Assembly (NCBI RefSeq): GCF_030441895.1
Contig: NZ_JARJAS010000010.1
DNA length: 64,000 nt
Direction: 5' to 3' (one strand)
Origin: Enterococcus_D entomosocium
GTDB taxonomy: Bacteria; Bacillota; Bacilli; Lactobacillales; Enterococcaceae
In this document: piece by piece, positions 16,682 through 25,838 of the stretch
Layout of the letters: each line of letters starts with the position of its first letter
Position numbering within the stretch: the stretch's first letter is position 1
The notes under the pieces: model-generated
The model's input: the letters and a program-made list of their open reading frames with translations, nothing else
Told to the model about the DNA's origin: nothing
Database searches by the model: none
Position numbers and translations under genes: made by a program

Positions 16682-18065
16682 CCTGCATTTTCCTAAAGAT
16701 TTTTGGTGGGGAGCCGCTGCCAGCGGTCCGCAAACTGAAGGACGAACGGCCGATGATGGCAAAGGGGATTCGATTTGGGACTATTGGTACGCAACGGAAC
16801 CAGAACGCTTTTATCAAAAACGGGGACCCAAAGATACCGTCCAGCTGCTGCAGCGTTACCCAGAAGATGTAGCATTGATGAAAGAGATCGGCTTTAATTC
16901 TTTTCGAACCTCGATCCAGTGGAGTCGCTTGCTGCCAGAAGGAAGAGGAGCGGTCAATCAACAAGCGGTGGCGTTTTATCGCGAGTACTTCGCCACTTTG
17001 ATCGAAAATGGCATCGAGCCTTTCATCAATTTGTATCATTTTGATATGCCGATGGCACTGCAAAAAGAAGGCGGCTGGCTCAATCGCGAGACTGTCACAG
17101 CATTTGCAGATTATGCCGCTTTGTGTTTTGAGTTGTTCGGTGATCAAGTCCGTCATTGGTTCACGCAAAATGAACCGATCGTGCCAGTGGAGATGGGGTA
17201 TTTGTATCAACAGCATTACCCAGCAGAAATCAACTTGGCACATGCGGTGCAAGTCGGCTACCATGAAGCACTCGCCAGCGCTTTAGCGATCCAACGCTTC
17301 CGTCAGTCTCAGCAATCAGGCGAAATCGGCATCATCTTGAATTTGACACCGACCTATCCGAAAGATCCGAATGATGAAAAAGATGGCCAAGCGGCGCAAC
17401 TGGCAGATGCCTTTTTCAACCGTTCCTTCTTAGATCCAGCGGTCAAAGGCACCTTTCCGGAAGAATTGATCACTGTCTTAAACGAGTTGGCGATCATGCC
17501 AGAAACCAGAGCAGAAGATTTGCAGATCATTAAAGAAAACACGGTCGATCTCTTGGGGGTCAACTATTATCAGCCGCGGCGGGTGCAGCAAAAGCGTTCT
17601 GCCAAAACAGCGGACACTCCAATGCCAGAAGATTACTTCGATGTTTATGATTGGCCAGAAAAGAAAATCAATCCCCATCGAGGCTGGGAAATTTATGAAC
17701 GAGGCATTTATGATACCTTGATCAACCTACGAGACAACTACGGCAATATCCCTTGTTATATTTCAGAAAACGGCATGGGAGTCGAAGATGAAACACGCTT
17801 TATCGATGCCAGCGGTCAGATCCAAGATGAGTACCGCATCACCTTTATCAAAGATCATTTGCGGTATGTTCACCAAGCAATCCAAGAAGGCAGCCGGTGC
17901 CGCGGGTATCACATGTGGACTTGCATGGATAATTGGTCTTGGCTGAATGAATTCAAAAATCGTTACGGGTTTATTGCCGTTGATTTGGCTACCCAAAAAC
18001 GCACCATCAAAAAGTCAGGTGAGTGGTTCCGCGAAGTGATTCAGCAAAACGGCTTTGTCGATTGA
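16674..18065 (+). CDS. GH1 glycosidase (6-phospho-beta-glucosidase-like)
   Basis: This GH1 TIM-barrel enzyme has 463 residues. The acid/base Glu167 is in TQNEP and the nucleophile Glu365 is in ISENG. The aglycone end reads DNWSWLNEFKNRYGF, with Ser422 where non-phospho enzymes usually have Glu, which hints at a 6-phosphoglycoside substrate. The Lys is displaced by one position from the classical Ser-Lys-Tyr phosphate site, so specificity is uncertain. In N-glycan loci a beta-mannosidase is needed for the Man-beta-1,4-GlcNAc core, and GH1 includes such enzymes, which is an alternative. The gene overlaps the kinase gene and ends the operon before a clear terminator. Confidence 0.9.
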   Translation: MTNLHFPKDFWWGAAASGPQTEGRTADDGKGDSIWDYWYATEPERFYQKRGPKDTVQLLQRYPEDVALMKEIGFNSFRTSIQWSRLLPEGRGAVNQQAVAFYREYFATLIENGIEPFINLYHFDMPMALQKEGGWLNRETVTAFADYAALCFELFGDQVRHWFTQNEPIVPVEMGYLYQQHYPAEINLAHAVQVGYHEALASALAIQRFRQSQQSGEIGIILNLTPTYPKDPNDEKDGQAAQLADAFFNRSFLDPAVKGTFPEELITVLNELAIMPETRAEDLQIIKENTVDLLGVNYYQPRRVQQKRSAKTADTPMPEDYFDVYDWPEKKINPHRGWEIYERGIYDTLINLRDNYGNIPCYISENGMGVEDETRFIDASGQIQDEYRITFIKDHLRYVHQAIQEGSRCRGYHMWTCMDNWSWLNEFKNRYGFIAVDLATQKRTIKKSGEWFREVIQQNGFVD

Positions 18066-18092
18066 TCCTTTGTAAAAAACAACTCAATGAAG

Positions 18093-18125
18093 CGTCCTAT
18101 CTTGCAAAAGGTAGGACGTTTTTCT
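18093..18125 (+). terminator. terminator of the mannosidase operon
   Basis: CGTCCTA/TAGGACG (18093-18099 with 18112-18118) is followed by a T-run. It lies 28 bp after the GH1 stop codon and separates the enzymes from the importer genes. Confidence 0.85.
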
Positions 18126-18211
18126 GGTTTTTAGAGAATAAAAACAAAATATAAACAAAGACCTTTAATTTGTTTCATTTTATCTTTAGTTTGTTCCTTA
18201 TTTTTTAGGGA

Positions 18212-18225
18212 TGAAAGCGTTATTC
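18212..18225 (+). promoter_or_regulatory. cre-like site before the importer operon
   Basis: TGAAAGCGTTATTC matches the Firmicute catabolite-responsive element consensus TGWAARCGYTWNCW at 12 of 14 positions. It lies 27 bp ahead of the permease GTG start, near the place where RNA polymerase should bind, so CcpA repression is likely. No convincing -35 box was found. Confidence 0.5.
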
Positions 18226-18251
18226 TAGTAGCATGAAGGAGATGATGAGAT

Positions 18252-19187
18252 GTGAAGAAAAAGGGGTTTTGGAGGAATGTCTGGCAATACAAAGCGTTAA
18301 TATTGATGGCTTTGCCAGGTGTTGTCTGGTTTATCTTTTTTTTCTATATACCTGTATTCGCAAATGTGGTGGCGTTCAAAGATTTCCACATTTCACCAGA
18401 CGGCTTTTTTGCCAGTTTGAAACAAAGCCCGTGGGTCGGCTTTGATAACTTTAAATTTTTATTTGCATCCAATGATGCTTGGCTGATCACTAGAAATACG
18501 TTACTCTACAATATCGTATTTTTAGCATTCAACCTATTCTTTGCGATTGCCTTTGCCATTATAATGAGTGAGCTACGCAATAAGCGTTTGGTAAAAGTTT
18601 ATCACACGATGTCACTGTTGCCGTACTTCCTTTCTTGGGTGGTTATTTCGTACTTTGTCTATGCCTTTTTGAGTCCAGACAAAGGGATCATCAACCAATG
18701 GATCACGGGTATGGGCGGTGAAGGAATCAACTGGTATGCTGATCCGAAATGGTGGCCGTTTATTTTCGTCTTTATGAATGTCTGGAAGAGCTTAGGCTAC
18801 AACAGCATCATCTATTATGCGTCAGTGGTCGGGATCGATCAAACGTATTACGAAGCCGCGATGGTCGATGGTGCCAGCAAATGGCAGCAGATTAAAAATG
18901 TGACGTTGCCACAACTGATTCCAATGATTTCCGTCTTGTTGATTTTGAACATCGGTGGGATCTTCCGTGCCGACTTCGGACTTTTCTATCAAGTCCCACG
19001 AAACTCTGGGGCGTTGTACCAAGTCACCTCCGTTTTAGATACGTACATTTATAATGGACTGACTGCCACAGGCGACTTCGGGATGACCGCAGCTGCCGGC
19101 CTTTATCAATCAGTGGTTGGGGCATTATTATTACTAACAGCGAATTTGGTTGTTCGTAAACTAGAACCAGATTCAGCATTATTCTAA
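18252..19187 (+). CDS. oligosaccharide ABC permease, LplB/YteP-like
   Basis: This inner-membrane permease of 311 residues has about six transmembrane segments. The EAA-type cytoplasmic loop reads YYEAAMVDGASKWQQIKNVTLPQL (positions about 197-220). It starts at GTG with AAGGAGATGATG upstream. Together with the following permease and lipoprotein it forms an LplABC/Ngt-type CUT1 importer without its own ATPase. Such systems usually use a shared MsmK-type ATPase encoded elsewhere. The position after the mannosidase operon and before a YesM/YesN pair suggests import of N-glycan oligosaccharides. Confidence 0.9.
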   Translation: MKKKGFWRNVWQYKALILMALPGVVWFIFFFYIPVFANVVAFKDFHISPDGFFASLKQSPWVGFDNFKFLFASNDAWLITRNTLLYNIVFLAFNLFFAIAFAIIMSELRNKRLVKVYHTMSLLPYFLSWVVISYFVYAFLSPDKGIINQWITGMGGEGINWYADPKWWPFIFVFMNVWKSLGYNSIIYYASVVGIDQTYYEAAMVDGASKWQQIKNVTLPQLIPMISVLLILNIGGIFRADFGLFYQVPRNSGALYQVTSVLDTYIYNGLTATGDFGMTAAAGLYQSVVGALLLLTANLVVRKLEPDSALF

Positions 19188-19200
19188 GGAGGATGGATAA

Positions 19201-20121
19201 ATGAAGAAAAAAGTAACGAAAGTCGAGATCCGCTCCTTTAACCCAACGGTCAACCTGATTTTTAATATCGTGATCGGTCTGTTCGCGATTTCCTGTGTCT
19301 TGCCGTTTCTCTTTGTGATCGCGATCTCATTGACCAGTGAAACCTCTTTGGCAGAAAACGGCTATCGCTTTTGGCCACAAGAATTTTCGTTCGCAGCATA
19401 TACCTACCTGTTTAGCGGACAAATGAGCAGCAAAATTTTCCAAGCATTTGGCGTATCTATTTTTATCACTGTTTTTGGTACCTTCGTCAATGCAACGATG
19501 ACTTCACTATATGCCTATGTCATCTCTCGCTCAAATTTTCCATTCCGTCGGTTCTTTACGATCTTTGCTTTGATCACCATGTTGTTTGCGCCAGGGATGG
19601 TTGCCAATTACTTAGTGATGGTCAACTTGATCCAATTGAAAGACACGATTTGGGCGTTGATTTTACCCCTTGCCTTAGGGCCTTTTAATATCCTTGTTAT
19701 GCGGACCTTCTTTAAAAAGACGGTACCAGATAGTATTATAGAATCTGCGCGCATCGACGGTGCCAGCGAAATGAAGATTTTTCTGTCCATCGTGTTGCCC
19801 TTAGCGGTTCCAGGGATCGCAACGATCAGTCTATTTGCCGCTCTTGGCTATTGGAACGACTGGTTCAATGCATTGTTGTATATTCAAAAAGACTCTTTAG
19901 TGCCGTTACAAGCACTTTTGATGCGGATTCAAAGTAACTTGGACTATCTAGCCAAAAGCTCTGGTATGGCTGCCCAGATCCAAGGTGGTTTGGCCGCTTT
20001 GCCAAGCGAAACTGCTCGCATGGCAATCGTTGTTGTTGCAACCTTACCGATTGCGATCACCTATCCATTCTTCCAACGGTATTTTGTCGGTGGTCTGACA
20101 ATTGGTGGCGTCAAAGAATAA
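19201..20121 (+). CDS. oligosaccharide ABC permease, LplC/YtcP-like
   Basis: This second permease, of 306 residues, has six predicted membrane segments. The EAA loop is SIIESARIDGASEMKIFLSIVLP (about 178-200), and the C-terminus FVGGLTIGGVKE is typical of the CUT1 YtcP group. AAGGAGG lies 10 bp ahead of the ATG, 13 bp after the previous stop. It pairs with the first permease to make the translocation channel of the importer. Its substrate should be the same as that of the downstream binding protein. Confidence 0.92.
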   Translation: MKKKVTKVEIRSFNPTVNLIFNIVIGLFAISCVLPFLFVIAISLTSETSLAENGYRFWPQEFSFAAYTYLFSGQMSSKIFQAFGVSIFITVFGTFVNATMTSLYAYVISRSNFPFRRFFTIFALITMLFAPGMVANYLVMVNLIQLKDTIWALILPLALGPFNILVMRTFFKKTVPDSIIESARIDGASEMKIFLSIVLPLAVPGIATISLFAALGYWNDWFNALLYIQKDSLVPLQALLMRIQSNLDYLAKSSGMAAQIQGGLAALPSETARMAIVVVATLPIAITYPFFQRYFVGGLTIGGVKE

Positions 20122-20148
20122 TCAAATGAGTATAGGGAGGAAACAAAA

Positions 20149-21618
20149 ATGAATTTGTGGAAAAAAACAGCTTTTGCTGGGATGGCCGCAGCGGCAACTT
20201 TGGGAATGGCTGCCTGTGGGTCGAACGGCGCAACATCCGATTCAGAGAACAATGCAGACGGCGTAACGACTTTATTGATGTATCAAGTCGGGGACAAGCC
20301 AGAAAACTTTGATCAATTAATGGAGATCGCTAATAAACGCATTGAAGAAAAAACCAACGCTCGCATCGATCTGCAGTACATCGGCTGGGGAGACTGGGAT
20401 CAAAAAATGAGCACCATCATTTCATCGGGTGAAAACTACGATATTTCTTTTGCCTCAAACTATGTTGCCAATGCGCAAAAAGGCGCGTATGCAGATTTGA
20501 CGGAGTTAGCACCAAAATATGCCAAAGAAGCGTATGATCAATTAGACGAATCTTATATCAAAGGCAATACGATCGACGGAAAATTATATGCCTTTCCAGT
20601 CAACGGCAATATTTATGCCCAACAAGTCTTGACCTTCAATAAACAATATTTAGACAAATATGATTTGGATATCAGCGGGATCGAATCTTATGCAGATGCC
20701 GAAGACGTGTTGAAGAAGTTCAAAGAAGAAGAACCAAACATCGCACCGTTTGCGATCGGACAAACCTTTAATGTTTCTGGAAACTATGATTATGTGATTG
20801 GGAAAGATTACCCATTTGCTGTCAAATTGGATGGCGATACAACGAAGATCATCAATCAATACGAAGATGATGAACAAATGGAAAACTTGAAATTGATGCA
20901 CAAATGGTACAACGAAGGCTTGATCCCAACCGATGCAGCCACCAATACAACTGGTTACCCATTAGAAGGCAACACATGGTTCATGCGTGAAGAAACCCAA
21001 GGACCAATGGATTACGGCGATACGATCTTAAGCAATGCCGCAGGTCATGAATTGGTTTCACGTCCAATCACGAAACAATTAAAATCAACCGGACAAGCGC
21101 AAATGGCAAACTTTGTCGTAGCGAATGTTTCGAAAAACAAAGAAAAAGCAGTGGAAGTGTTGGGCTTGTTGAACAGCGATCCTGAATTGTTGAATGGATT
21201 GGTTTGGGGTGTCGAAGGCGAAGCATGGGAAAAAATCGAAGGCCAAGACAACAAAATCCGTCTCCTTGATGGCTACTTGCCAAATACCCGGATGGCTGCT
21301 TGGAACACTGGAAACAACATGATCCTTTACACACAAGAATCCATCACAGACGATATGATCAAAGAGCGTGATGAAAACATCGCTAACGCGGAAGCATCAC
21401 CAATCTTAGGGTTCAACTTCAAGACTGATAACGTGAAAACAGAAATCACGAATATCGCCAATGTCATGAACCGTTACAAAGCAAGTTTAGCAACCGGAAC
21501 GATCGATCCAGAAGAAAATGTTCCGAAACTAAACGAAGAATTAAAAACCGCTGGCTGGGAGAAGGTCCGCGATGAAATGCAAAAACAATTTGATGAGTAC
21601 CGCGCAAGCCAAGAATAA
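20149..21618 (+). CDS. extracellular oligosaccharide-binding lipoprotein, NgtS/LplA-like
   Basis: This solute-binding protein of 489 residues has a lipoprotein signal: LGMAACGS, with lipidation Cys23. The mature protein is a cluster with the long CUT1 binding proteins that carry a DUF3502-type C-terminus. Acidic and aromatic residues are abundant, as in glycan binders. It is the last gene of the permease-permease-binding-protein unit. The gene order and the adjacent mannosidases match the pneumococcal system that imports biantennary or high-mannose N-glycans. The ligand here is inferred from context only. GGGAGG precedes the ATG. Confidence 0.92.
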   Translation: MNLWKKTAFAGMAAAATLGMAACGSNGATSDSENNADGVTTLLMYQVGDKPENFDQLMEIANKRIEEKTNARIDLQYIGWGDWDQKMSTIISSGENYDISFASNYVANAQKGAYADLTELAPKYAKEAYDQLDESYIKGNTIDGKLYAFPVNGNIYAQQVLTFNKQYLDKYDLDISGIESYADAEDVLKKFKEEEPNIAPFAIGQTFNVSGNYDYVIGKDYPFAVKLDGDTTKIINQYEDDEQMENLKLMHKWYNEGLIPTDAATNTTGYPLEGNTWFMREETQGPMDYGDTILSNAAGHELVSRPITKQLKSTGQAQMANFVVANVSKNKEKAVEVLGLLNSDPELLNGLVWGVEGEAWEKIEGQDNKIRLLDGYLPNTRMAAWNTGNNMILYTQESITDDMIKERDENIANAEASPILGFNFKTDNVKTEITNIANVMNRYKASLATGTIDPEENVPKLNEELKTAGWEKVRDEMQKQFDEYRASQE

Positions 21619-21650
21619 GCAACAGGTGGTTCTCATAAATCAATAGATCA

Positions 21651-21716
21651 AGCAAGCCGGAGGCTAAACGCATCAGGACCAATGGTTCCCACGTCTAGCT
21701 TTTGGCTGCTTTTTCT
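21651..21716 (+). terminator. terminator after the binding-protein gene
   Basis: An imperfect stem pairs AGCAAGCC..AGGCTA (21651-21665) with TAGCT..GGCTGCT (about 21696-21710), followed by TTTTCTTTT. An inner hairpin GGACC/GGTTCC lies in the loop. The rest of the 274-bp gap to yesL has no clear promoter. Confidence 0.55.
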
Positions 21717-21892
21717 TTTAAAGTAAATAGCAAAATCTTTGATAAAAAACGTTACTTTTGTTTTTAACGTTCAAACAGCAAGCATGTTGCATCTAAAACG
21801 TACATAGCATTAAAAGATTCTCAGGTAGCTTGAGTAGGAAGCTGAAATCATGCTACATTTTCGGTAGGGAACAAATAAGGGAGGAATTTTAA

Positions 21893-22513
21893 ATGGAAGA
21901 AACAGCAAATAGCGGGTTGGTCAAGGGCTTTCGCTTGATTTGGGCGATCGTGAAGTTGAATTTGTTTTTTGTCGTATTGACGCTTGCCGGTGGGGGAATC
22001 TTAGGGATTGGTCCAGCGTTTCATACCATCAGTGCTTTGATCCACGAAGATGGACTAAATTATGAGAATCAAAGTTTTCGTAGCGCATGGCGCATTTGGC
22101 GCAACGTCTTTGTCAAGGCCAATAAGCAGTTTTATCTGTTCTTCCTACTGACAGGGTTCTTGGTGTATAACCTGTATTTAGCTACCCAGATCCAAGGCTT
22201 GATTTGGTTGATGATCTCTTTTGTTTTAGTTGTTGTCAGTGGATTGAGTGTTTTACTGTACCTGTCAAGTGTGGTTTTTGACACGTCTTATGAGATATCC
22301 TTGTGGAATAACCTGAAATTGTCCTTTGTGTGTCTGTTTCTTCATATGGCGACCTTTCTAAAATTGCTGGTTGGGATCGCTAGTATTCTAGTTTTTACTT
22401 GGATGATGAAAGGGCTCTTGCTCTTTGGAACCTTCAGCTTACTGATTTTATGGTGCCATGTGGCGATCAGTCAGGAAAAAAACGTCATTGATCGGGATTT
22501 GGCACATGACTAA
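21893..22513 (+). CDS. YesL/DUF624 family membrane protein
   Basis: This protein of 206 residues has five or six hydrophobic segments and a DUF624 signature near the N-terminus (GGGILGIGPAFHTISALI). DUF624 proteins are commonly encoded with YesM/YesN two-component systems and sugar ABC importers. They are thought to help in sensing or in transporter function, without a defined reaction. The ATG is preceded by GGGAGG. The stop overlaps the start of the histidine kinase gene by 8 bp, so translational coupling is likely. It opens the yesL-yesM-yesN unit that follows the importer. Confidence 0.88.
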   Translation: MEETANSGLVKGFRLIWAIVKLNLFFVVLTLAGGGILGIGPAFHTISALIHEDGLNYENQSFRSAWRIWRNVFVKANKQFYLFFLLTGFLVYNLYLATQIQGLIWLMISFVLVVVSGLSVLLYLSSVVFDTSYEISLWNNLKLSFVCLFLHMATFLKLLVGIASILVFTWMMKGLLLFGTFSLLILWCHVAISQEKNVIDRDLAHD

Positions 22514-24254
22514 GTGGCGTTTTCGTTTGTTCAAACACGATTTTTTGATCAATCAGTTGATGCAGCTGTACAGTGTACTCTTGGTGATCATCTCCATCAT
22601 TATTATGTTGGTCCTGACCGCTTATACCGGAGCGGATCGTTTTACTACGAGTGAACGTTTAGTGGAGAGCACAAGCTTGCAGCTGGATGCTTACGTGCAA
22701 GATCAAAATACCGTTGTTTCAACGGTACTTGGCGAATTTACTAGTTCAGATACCGCCTTTGAATCATTACGCAACTATTTGCAGCTTTCATTGCCAGATT
22801 ATTTTTCCTATAGTAATGATATTTTTCGCCAGACGGGACAGAGTGTATACTTGCCCAATATTCTCTATCGTTTGATTCGTAATCATCCTAGTATCGAAGA
22901 GATCATCATTCAATTGGATGAAAGCAATGAGACATTAGTGGCAACGCCGGATACACCTTATGGAGAAAAACACAGCGGCAAACAGATTGATTTAAAAAAT
23001 CGTCTGTTTTTTGTTCGTTCGATCGCCCAACCAAGTAATTATGCCCAGCCCTTAGGACAAGTCTACGTGATCTTTCGTTCAGACGATGTTTTAGCCAATC
23101 GACAAGAAGACAACCAAGTTCATGGAATCAACAGTTTTTTGTTTACCTCAAATGGTCAGCGCCTTTACAAGGATGCCACGAACCTCAGCAAGGAAACTTT
23201 AGCCAAAATAGATCAGGCGGTTGCTCACGGAACCATTCACGACACTCTTTCGAAAGACTTTTATATCAAAAAACAAACCACTGTCAGCGGAGAAGTGTCC
23301 CTGGTTTTGTTGTCAAAAAGGGTGATCTGGCGTGATATTTTTTCTAGTGCCATCTGGATCTTTAGTTTCGGGATCGGGATTCTCTTATTAGTCCTATGGG
23401 TGCTTCATCGCACCTTTAAGCGCTATACATCGCAAGTACAGCAGATCGTCTATGCGACGAAAGAAGTCAGCCAAGGGAATTTTGACAAACGGATCGATAC
23501 CGCCAATGTCCAACAAGAGCTGAAAGAAATCGCAGAAGCCATCAATCAAATGACCTACAGTATCAACGAGTACATCAAAGATATTTACACGCTAGAGATC
23601 AAACAACGGGATGCCGATATGCGGGCGCTGCAAGCCCAGATCAATCCGCATTTTCTGTATAACACGTTAGAATACATTCGAATGTATGCCTTGAGCCGCA
23701 ACCAAGAAGAGCTGGCGGATGTCGTCTATGCTTTTTCGGCCCTATTACGGAACAACACGACGCAAGAAAAGACGAAGACCTTAAAAGAAGAAATCGATTT
23801 TTGTGAAAAATATGTCTACTTGTTTCAGATGCGCTACCCAGATAAGATCGCCTATCATGTAACTATCGATCCGACATTAGAACAGTTGGAATTGCCGAAG
23901 TTCACGCTGCAGCCGCTTGTCGAAAACTATTTTGTTCACGGTATCGATTATCAGCGCAATGATAACGCCATCAGTATCAAAGCTTATAAAGAAGCCGGTC
24001 AGATCGTGATTGAAGTCAAAGACAACGGCAAAGGCGCAGATCCGCAGCAGTTAGGGATGATTCATGAAGAATTGCAAAATCAGGAGATCGGAGCCCAAAC
24101 CTCAATCGGGATCAAAAATGTTCACGAACGGTTGCGGGGCATGTTCAATGGCGCTTATCAAATGGACGTTACGTCTCAAGCAGCCGCTGGGTTTACGGTC
24201 AAGATCCGTCTAGATGAAAACAATTTGCAAAGGGGGCATGAGGCAGATGTATAA
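22506..24254 (+). CDS. YesM-type sensor histidine kinase
   Basis: This 582-residue kinase starts at ATG 22506, since the reading frame upstream runs within yesL. Two membrane segments (about 15-40 and 275-300) flank an extracellular sensor of roughly 230 residues. A HAMP-like linker follows, then a His_kinase domain with QINPHFLYNTLEY (His382) and an ATPase domain with DNGKGAD. This is the LytS/YesM class, which senses external sugars, often with the help of a binding protein. It overlaps the response regulator by 8 bp. With the importer next door, it probably detects extracellular glycans and drives expression of the locus, as the homologous pneumococcal system does. Confidence 0.93.
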   Translation: MTKWRFRLFKHDFLINQLMQLYSVLLVIISIIIMLVLTAYTGADRFTTSERLVESTSLQLDAYVQDQNTVVSTVLGEFTSSDTAFESLRNYLQLSLPDYFSYSNDIFRQTGQSVYLPNILYRLIRNHPSIEEIIIQLDESNETLVATPDTPYGEKHSGKQIDLKNRLFFVRSIAQPSNYAQPLGQVYVIFRSDDVLANRQEDNQVHGINSFLFTSNGQRLYKDATNLSKETLAKIDQAVAHGTIHDTLSKDFYIKKQTTVSGEVSLVLLSKRVIWRDIFSSAIWIFSFGIGILLLVLWVLHRTFKRYTSQVQQIVYATKEVSQGNFDKRIDTANVQQELKEIAEAINQMTYSINEYIKDIYTLEIKQRDADMRALQAQINPHFLYNTLEYIRMYALSRNQEELADVVYAFSALLRNNTTQEKTKTLKEEIDFCEKYVYLFQMRYPDKIAYHVTIDPTLEQLELPKFTLQPLVENYFVHGIDYQRNDNAISIKAYKEAGQIVIEVKDNGKGADPQQLGMIHEELQNQEIGAQTSIGIKNVHERLRGMFNGAYQMDVTSQAAAGFTVKIRLDENNLQRGHEADV

Positions 24255-25731
24255 AGTAATGTTCGTTGATGATGAATATATGATCTTGCAAGGGCTGCAA
24301 ATGATCTTGCCTTGGCAAGAGCTGGGCTTTGAGGTGGTGCATACAGCGAAAAGTGCTAGTGAGGCCCTCGAGTATCTACAAGAACATTCCGTTGATTTGC
24401 TGATCACGGATATTCGGATGCCAGAAATGAACGGCATCGATATGATCCGCCAAGCGCAAGCGTTTGGGAATCGATTTTTTTCAATCATTCTATCTGGTTA
24501 TCAAGAGTTTGCCTTTGTCAAACAAGGCATGGCGTTAGGTGTGCGTAATTATCTAGTCAAACCTGTTAACAAAGAAGAACTGCGTAGCAGTGTTCAAGCG
24601 ATTGCAGCTGAGTTAGAGGAGCAGCAAAAACTGTTGGCAGAAAAAGAACTTTATCAAGAATCAAGCCTGCTGCTTTGGTTGAATGATGAATTGAACGAAA
24701 GCGAGTACCTCCATTTGCTGGCGCAGCAGAGGGTGCCGCTAGCAGCACCCTTTACCGTTTTGCAGTTCAATGGGACTGCCGAGATCTTACAAAAAATCAC
24801 GACGTTTTTTCAGCAACACGATCAGCCATTGATCTTACCAGGGCGATTAGATGAAAACCAAGTGATCATTACCGCAGCCGGACCAAGACAACAAATCAAC
24901 GCTGTCTTAAAAGCATTAGCCCAGCAACTTAATAGTAAAGACTGGCAGTTGATCATGAGCGAAACCATCAACGAGTGGGAGAATTTGTATAAAGCCTATG
25001 AGAAAATCAAGCAAGTTCAATCGCTGCAAGCCTTCTATCCAGATCTGTTTTTACAAGAACAGACGATCCACGTGGATATATTAGAGCGAAACGAAGAACT
25101 ACCGTTTCTATCTTTTAACAAAGCGCTGACCATCGGGGATGTTAAAACGATCCAACATGAGCTAGATAAAATGTTCGCTATTTTGGAACAAACCCAAGCA
25201 GACCCTGAACATGTTCGCTATGTTTCTTTTTTGTTGTTCAATGATATTTATCGGCAACTGCCGGTGCTTTCCCAAGAAAACCATGAGCAGATTTTGGCAC
25301 GGATTCGCGAGTCCAATACATTGGCAGATTTGCGGCAACTTTTTGATGATGTGTTGGAGCTGGCCAAATCGCAGCCGCCGCAAAAACGTTATTCAGAGAT
25401 CGTTCAAAAGACGATCCAGCTGATTGAAGAAGGCTACACCCATGATTTGACGGTCAAATCAGCGGCAGAAGAACTGCACGTTAGCGTTGTTTATTTGGGG
25501 CAACTCTTTAAGAAAGAAACGGAAATGAGCTTTAATCAGTACGTCAATCTGGTGCGCATCAAGCAAGCCCAACAGCTGCTGCTTCATTCGAAAGCCACGA
25601 TCAGTGAGATCGGCGATCGTATTGGTTACAACAATACCAACTATTTTTCGAAGATGTTTAAGAAGTTAAATGGCTTGACCCCCAAAGAGTTTCGCGATAC
25701 CTATGAACAGCATTATGAATCCCTTGATTGA
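24247..25731 (+). CDS. YesN-type AraC-family response regulator
   Basis: The start at 24247 (MYKVMFVDDEYM) is preferred because GGGGG lies 10 bases upstream; an earlier in-frame ATG at 24238 has almost no spacing. The 494-residue protein has a CheY receiver (1-120) with the phosphoacceptor Asp55 in ITDIRMPEMNG and Lys105 in YLVKP. A central unassigned region follows, then a C-terminal AraC-type double helix-turn-helix (about 390-494, with AAEELHVSVVYLGQLFKKE and IGDRIGYNNTNYFSKMFKK). YesN proteins activate sugar ABC and glycosidase operons. The likely target is the importer promoter at about 18.2 kb and perhaps the mannosidase operon. Confidence 0.93.
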   Translation: MYKVMFVDDEYMILQGLQMILPWQELGFEVVHTAKSASEALEYLQEHSVDLLITDIRMPEMNGIDMIRQAQAFGNRFFSIILSGYQEFAFVKQGMALGVRNYLVKPVNKEELRSSVQAIAAELEEQQKLLAEKELYQESSLLLWLNDELNESEYLHLLAQQRVPLAAPFTVLQFNGTAEILQKITTFFQQHDQPLILPGRLDENQVIITAAGPRQQINAVLKALAQQLNSKDWQLIMSETINEWENLYKAYEKIKQVQSLQAFYPDLFLQEQTIHVDILERNEELPFLSFNKALTIGDVKTIQHELDKMFAILEQTQADPEHVRYVSFLLFNDIYRQLPVLSQENHEQILARIRESNTLADLRQLFDDVLELAKSQPPQKRYSEIVQKTIQLIEEGYTHDLTVKSAAEELHVSVVYLGQLFKKETEMSFNQYVNLVRIKQAQQLLLHSKATISEIGDRIGYNNTNYFSKMFKKLNGLTPKEFRDTYEQHYESLD

Positions 25732-25781
25732 ATTTAGATTTCTTCAAAAAAAATCCGGTTTTTGTGATTAAGTGATAGTAA

Positions 25782-25795
25782 TTGTGACGCTTTCA
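25782..25795 (-). promoter_or_regulatory. cre-like site before the YczE-like gene
   Basis: Read on the minus strand, TGAAAGCGTCACAA matches TGWAARCGYTWNCW at 12 of 14 positions. It lies 44 bp before the GTG start of the membrane protein gene. It may bring this gene under catabolite control; weak evidence by itself. Confidence 0.35.
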
Positions 25796-25838
25796 CGGTA
25801 AACTAAGAGAGGAAAAATAAAGAAGAGAGCGTGATGTT

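Noticed and set aside
21619..21892. Promoter for the yesL-yesM-yesN unit in the gap after the binding-protein gene
   Set aside because: No pair of -35 and -10 boxes at usual spacing was found. Read-through from the importer operon or an activator-dependent promoter remains possible.
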